A stretch of 23,877 nt of DNA, taken from the NCBI GenBank assembly GCA_002423325.1, contig DIVQ01000055.1, forward strand, positions 672 through 24,548, written 5' to 3'. The stretch's first letter is position 1; the number at the start of each line of letters is the position of its first letter. Shown piece by piece: positions 22,742 through 23,877 of this stretch. A program made the translations under genes and the position numbers. The notes beneath the pieces were generated by a model. It did not search any database. It saw nothing but the letters and a program-made list of their open reading frames with translations, and had not been told where the DNA came from. This DNA comes from Anaerolineales bacterium UBA6128 (GTDB lineage: Bacteria; Chloroflexota; Anaerolineae; UBA1429).

Positions 22742-22843
22742 AGGCGGGGTGTTTGAGAGTGAAAACGTGCCCTGCCGGGCGCGACGAGAGGCACTCTACG
22801 CGCCAGGCCGCAGCACGCTGTGCTGCACAGGAGGGAGCCCTCA

Positions 22844-22887
22844 GCGCAAAGGCCAAGAGGCGCAAAGGCCGAATCCCTTTGCGCCTC
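22844..22887 (-). terminator. Hairpin/repeat downstream of rhaM
   Basis: Perfect 12-bp stem: arms 22857-22868 and 22876-22887, 7-nt loop, 20 nt after the mutarotase stop. Its arm lies within a tandem pair of GCGCAAAGGCC (22844-22854 and 22860-22870). The tail is only weakly T-rich, so it is both a terminator candidate and a REP-like repeat. Confidence 0.5.
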
Positions 22888-22906
22888 CGTATCTCTGCGT
22901 CAAGTG

Positions 22907-23227
22907 CTAGTCCAGGTGGAATACTTCCTCGATCGGTGCCATGGACTCGTCGGCCTTTTTGCCGGCCAGTTGCTGGAACAGCGGCGCGGTCACGGCCTGC
23001 CAGCGCGCGTTGACCTCGCGCTCGGCCATGCCGGCCACGGCGGCGTCGAAATCCTCGGTTTCCAGATAGCCGATCAGCAGCCCATCGTCGCGCAAATAGA
23101 TCGAATAGTTGTGCCAGCCCGTCTCGCGCAGCGCCTGCTGCATCTCGGGCCACACGTTCTTGTGTACCTCGCGGTACTCTTCCAGTTTGTCGGGCCTCAC
23201 CTGTAGCGTCCAGCAGATCCGTTTCAT
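22907..23227 (-). CDS. rhaM: L-rhamnose mutarotase
   Basis: A 106-residue ferredoxin-like fold protein of the RhaM/YiiL family, which interconverts alpha- and beta-L-rhamnose in the cytoplasm ahead of rhamnose isomerase. Visible motifs: MKRICWTLQVRPDKLEEYREVHKNVWPEM with the catalytic-type H22 in H-x-x-V-W-P-E-M, then GWHNYSIYLRDDGLLIGYLE, and the C-terminal PIEEVFHLD. Length is as usual (about 104). The frame stays open further upstream to 23413 across the repeat-rich spacer, but the ATG at 23227 has AAAGGAG just before it and starts the family match, so the longer form is rejected. No rhaA, rhaB or rhaD is in the window; it stands alone between repeats, so it may serve a related sugar. Confidence 0.9.
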   Translation of the reverse strand: MKRICWTLQVRPDKLEEYREVHKNVWPEMQQALRETGWHNYSIYLRDDGLLIGYLETEDFDAAVAGMAEREVNARWQAVTAPLFQQLAGKKADESMAPIEEVFHLD

Positions 23228-23249
23228 CGGTCTCCTTTCAGAATGCTTT

Positions 23250-23447
23250 CTCACCACAAAGCCGCCAAGGCACAGAAGAAGAGAACCAGAAGACGGTTCA
23301 AGCGCGTCCAAGTGCCTTGGTGGTGGAATGACCTCTTTGGTTGCGGCCGGGGAGCACCCAGAGCTTGTCGGCCAAGCGACCGCTTTCGCAGGACTGACGT
23401 TGTCCGGCCACAACTGTGTATGGGTTCGCGCCTGCGCAGGAATGACG
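23250..23447. repeat. Degenerate REP-like repeats in the rhaM upstream spacer
   Basis: The 229-nt gap between the ADP-ribosylglycohydrolase and rhaM has no gene. It holds a CACCACAAAGCCGCCAAGGCACA block (from 23250; interspersed-repeat-like) and two similar 14-mers, TCGCAGGACTGACG (about 23386-23399) and GCGCAGGAATGACG (23434-23447), offset by 48 bp. Their reverse complements resemble the CGTCATTCCTGCG-type bacterial REP core. Confidence 0.4.
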
Positions 23448-23456
23448 ACACGCCGA

Positions 23457-23877
23457 TCAGGCCAGCGCCAGCCGCTTCTGGATGCGCGCCAGGCGCTTGA
23501 CGCCGGCCAACTCGGCCAGACGCGCGGCGTTGCCCTTGATCTTGGCCAGCACCTCGGGCCGGAAGAGCGCTATCCACTCTTTGGGCACGCCGGCCGCGCC
23601 GTTGAGCGCGCCGCACAGCATGGCGCCGCGCCCAGCGATGGTGTCTGAATCGCGTCCGATATTGGTGCCGCCTATGGCGGCCTGGCGCACGTCACCCCGA
23701 GCGATCTTGAACATGGCCAGCGCCAGCGCCCACAGCTCGAGCGGGTCGATCATGTGATAGCACAGGCAGCGCTCGTGCAGTTCGGGGCGCGCGGCCATCA
23801 CGTCGTCGTACTCGTCGGCCACCTCGAGCACGAACGAGAGATAGTCAGCGGCGGTCTTCCAGGGGCGGCGGTCGAAC
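23457..23877 (-). CDS. ADP-ribosylglycohydrolase (DraG/ARH)-family protein, C-terminal part
   Basis: About 139 codons of a protein whose N-terminal part lies beyond the right edge (the frame is open to 23876). The C-terminal signature IGGTNIGRDSDTIAGRGAMLCGALNGAAG is that of the ADP-ribosylglycohydrolase family: the D-S-D-T motif contributes Mg2+ ligands, and the following Gly-rich helix is conserved. Family members remove ADP-ribose from proteins or small molecules or, in many bacterial paralogues, hydrolyse related glycosidic substrates. The preceding text PLELWALALAMFKIARGDVRQAA is the helical part of the all-alpha fold. The stop is TGA at 23459-23457. No in-frame start is seen within the window, so any GTG used as the start is arbitrary. 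Confidence 0.85.
   Translation of the reverse strand, partial: FDRRPWKTAADYLSFVLEVADEYDDVMAARPELHERCLCYHMIDPLELWALALAMFKIARGDVRQAAIGGTNIGRDSDTIAGRGAMLCGALNGAAGVPKEWIALFRPEVLAKIKGNAARLAELAGVKRLARIQKRLALA

Noticed and set aside
22638..22906. A small protein gene in the gap between the sigma factor and rhaM
   Set aside because: No open frame has an SD and a family pattern; the region holds hairpins and repeats instead.
23228..23413. Longer rhaM starting at 23413
   Set aside because: The added residues translate the repeat-rich spacer; the family match begins at ATG 23227 next to AAAGGAG.

Overview
This is a GC-rich bacterial chromosome segment, roughly two-thirds G+C by eye. It is densely coded on both strands, with short gaps, ATGA-type overlaps, some GTG starts and Shine-Dalgarno (SD) sites of the GGAG type. 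The gene mix suggests a soil or sediment heterotroph, possibly Chloroflexota (Anaerolineae or Caldilineae-like): a SelA-like PLP enzyme with paired deacetylase-type amidohydrolases, many sugar-handling enzymes, an oversized NDK-like protein and 4Fe-4S ferredoxin proteins. That placement is inference. I see no rRNA, tRNA, CRISPR array, transposase or phage gene.

Layout. 1-4392 (minus): a cyclase-family hydrolase cut by the left edge, a 14-bp-stem terminator, then a three-gene set read from a promoter near 4461-4489. The set holds two near-identical amidohydrolases (about four residues in five identical) and a SelA-like PLP enzyme with an extra C-terminal beta domain. 4588-7286 (plus, divergent): a flavoprotein reductase and a fusion of a sugar-phosphate isomerase/epimerase barrel with a Gfo/Idh/MocA dehydrogenase. 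These blocks together look like a catabolic locus for an unusual sugar, amino sugar or cyclic amide. 7361-9259 (plus): a GT-C membrane glycosyltransferase with its own promoter.

9318-14184 (minus): proA, proB, corA and a mechanosensitive channel whose C-terminus carries a ParB-like domain. This set reads as osmotic-stress and ion homeostasis. 14432-16240 (plus): an NDK-like protein with a long C-terminal extension, followed after 9 nt by a cysteine-rich 4Fe-4S protein. 16237-17267 (minus): the azlC-azlD branched-chain amino acid exporter. 17345-18503 (plus): a short, probably eroded GNAT coupled to an AAC(3)-family acetyltransferase. 18549-21269 (plus): a URO-D-family protein and a clan GH-A glycosidase, ended by a 15-bp-stem hairpin. 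21346-22637 (minus): an ECF sigma factor and a one-TM anti-sigma-like protein overlapping by 4 nt. 22907-23877 (minus): L-rhamnose mutarotase between degenerate repeat-rich spacers, and the C-terminal part of an ADP-ribosylglycohydrolase cut by the right edge.

The most unusual objects are the MscS-ParB fusion, the epimerase-dehydrogenase fusion and the duplicated amidohydrolase plus SelA-like cluster.
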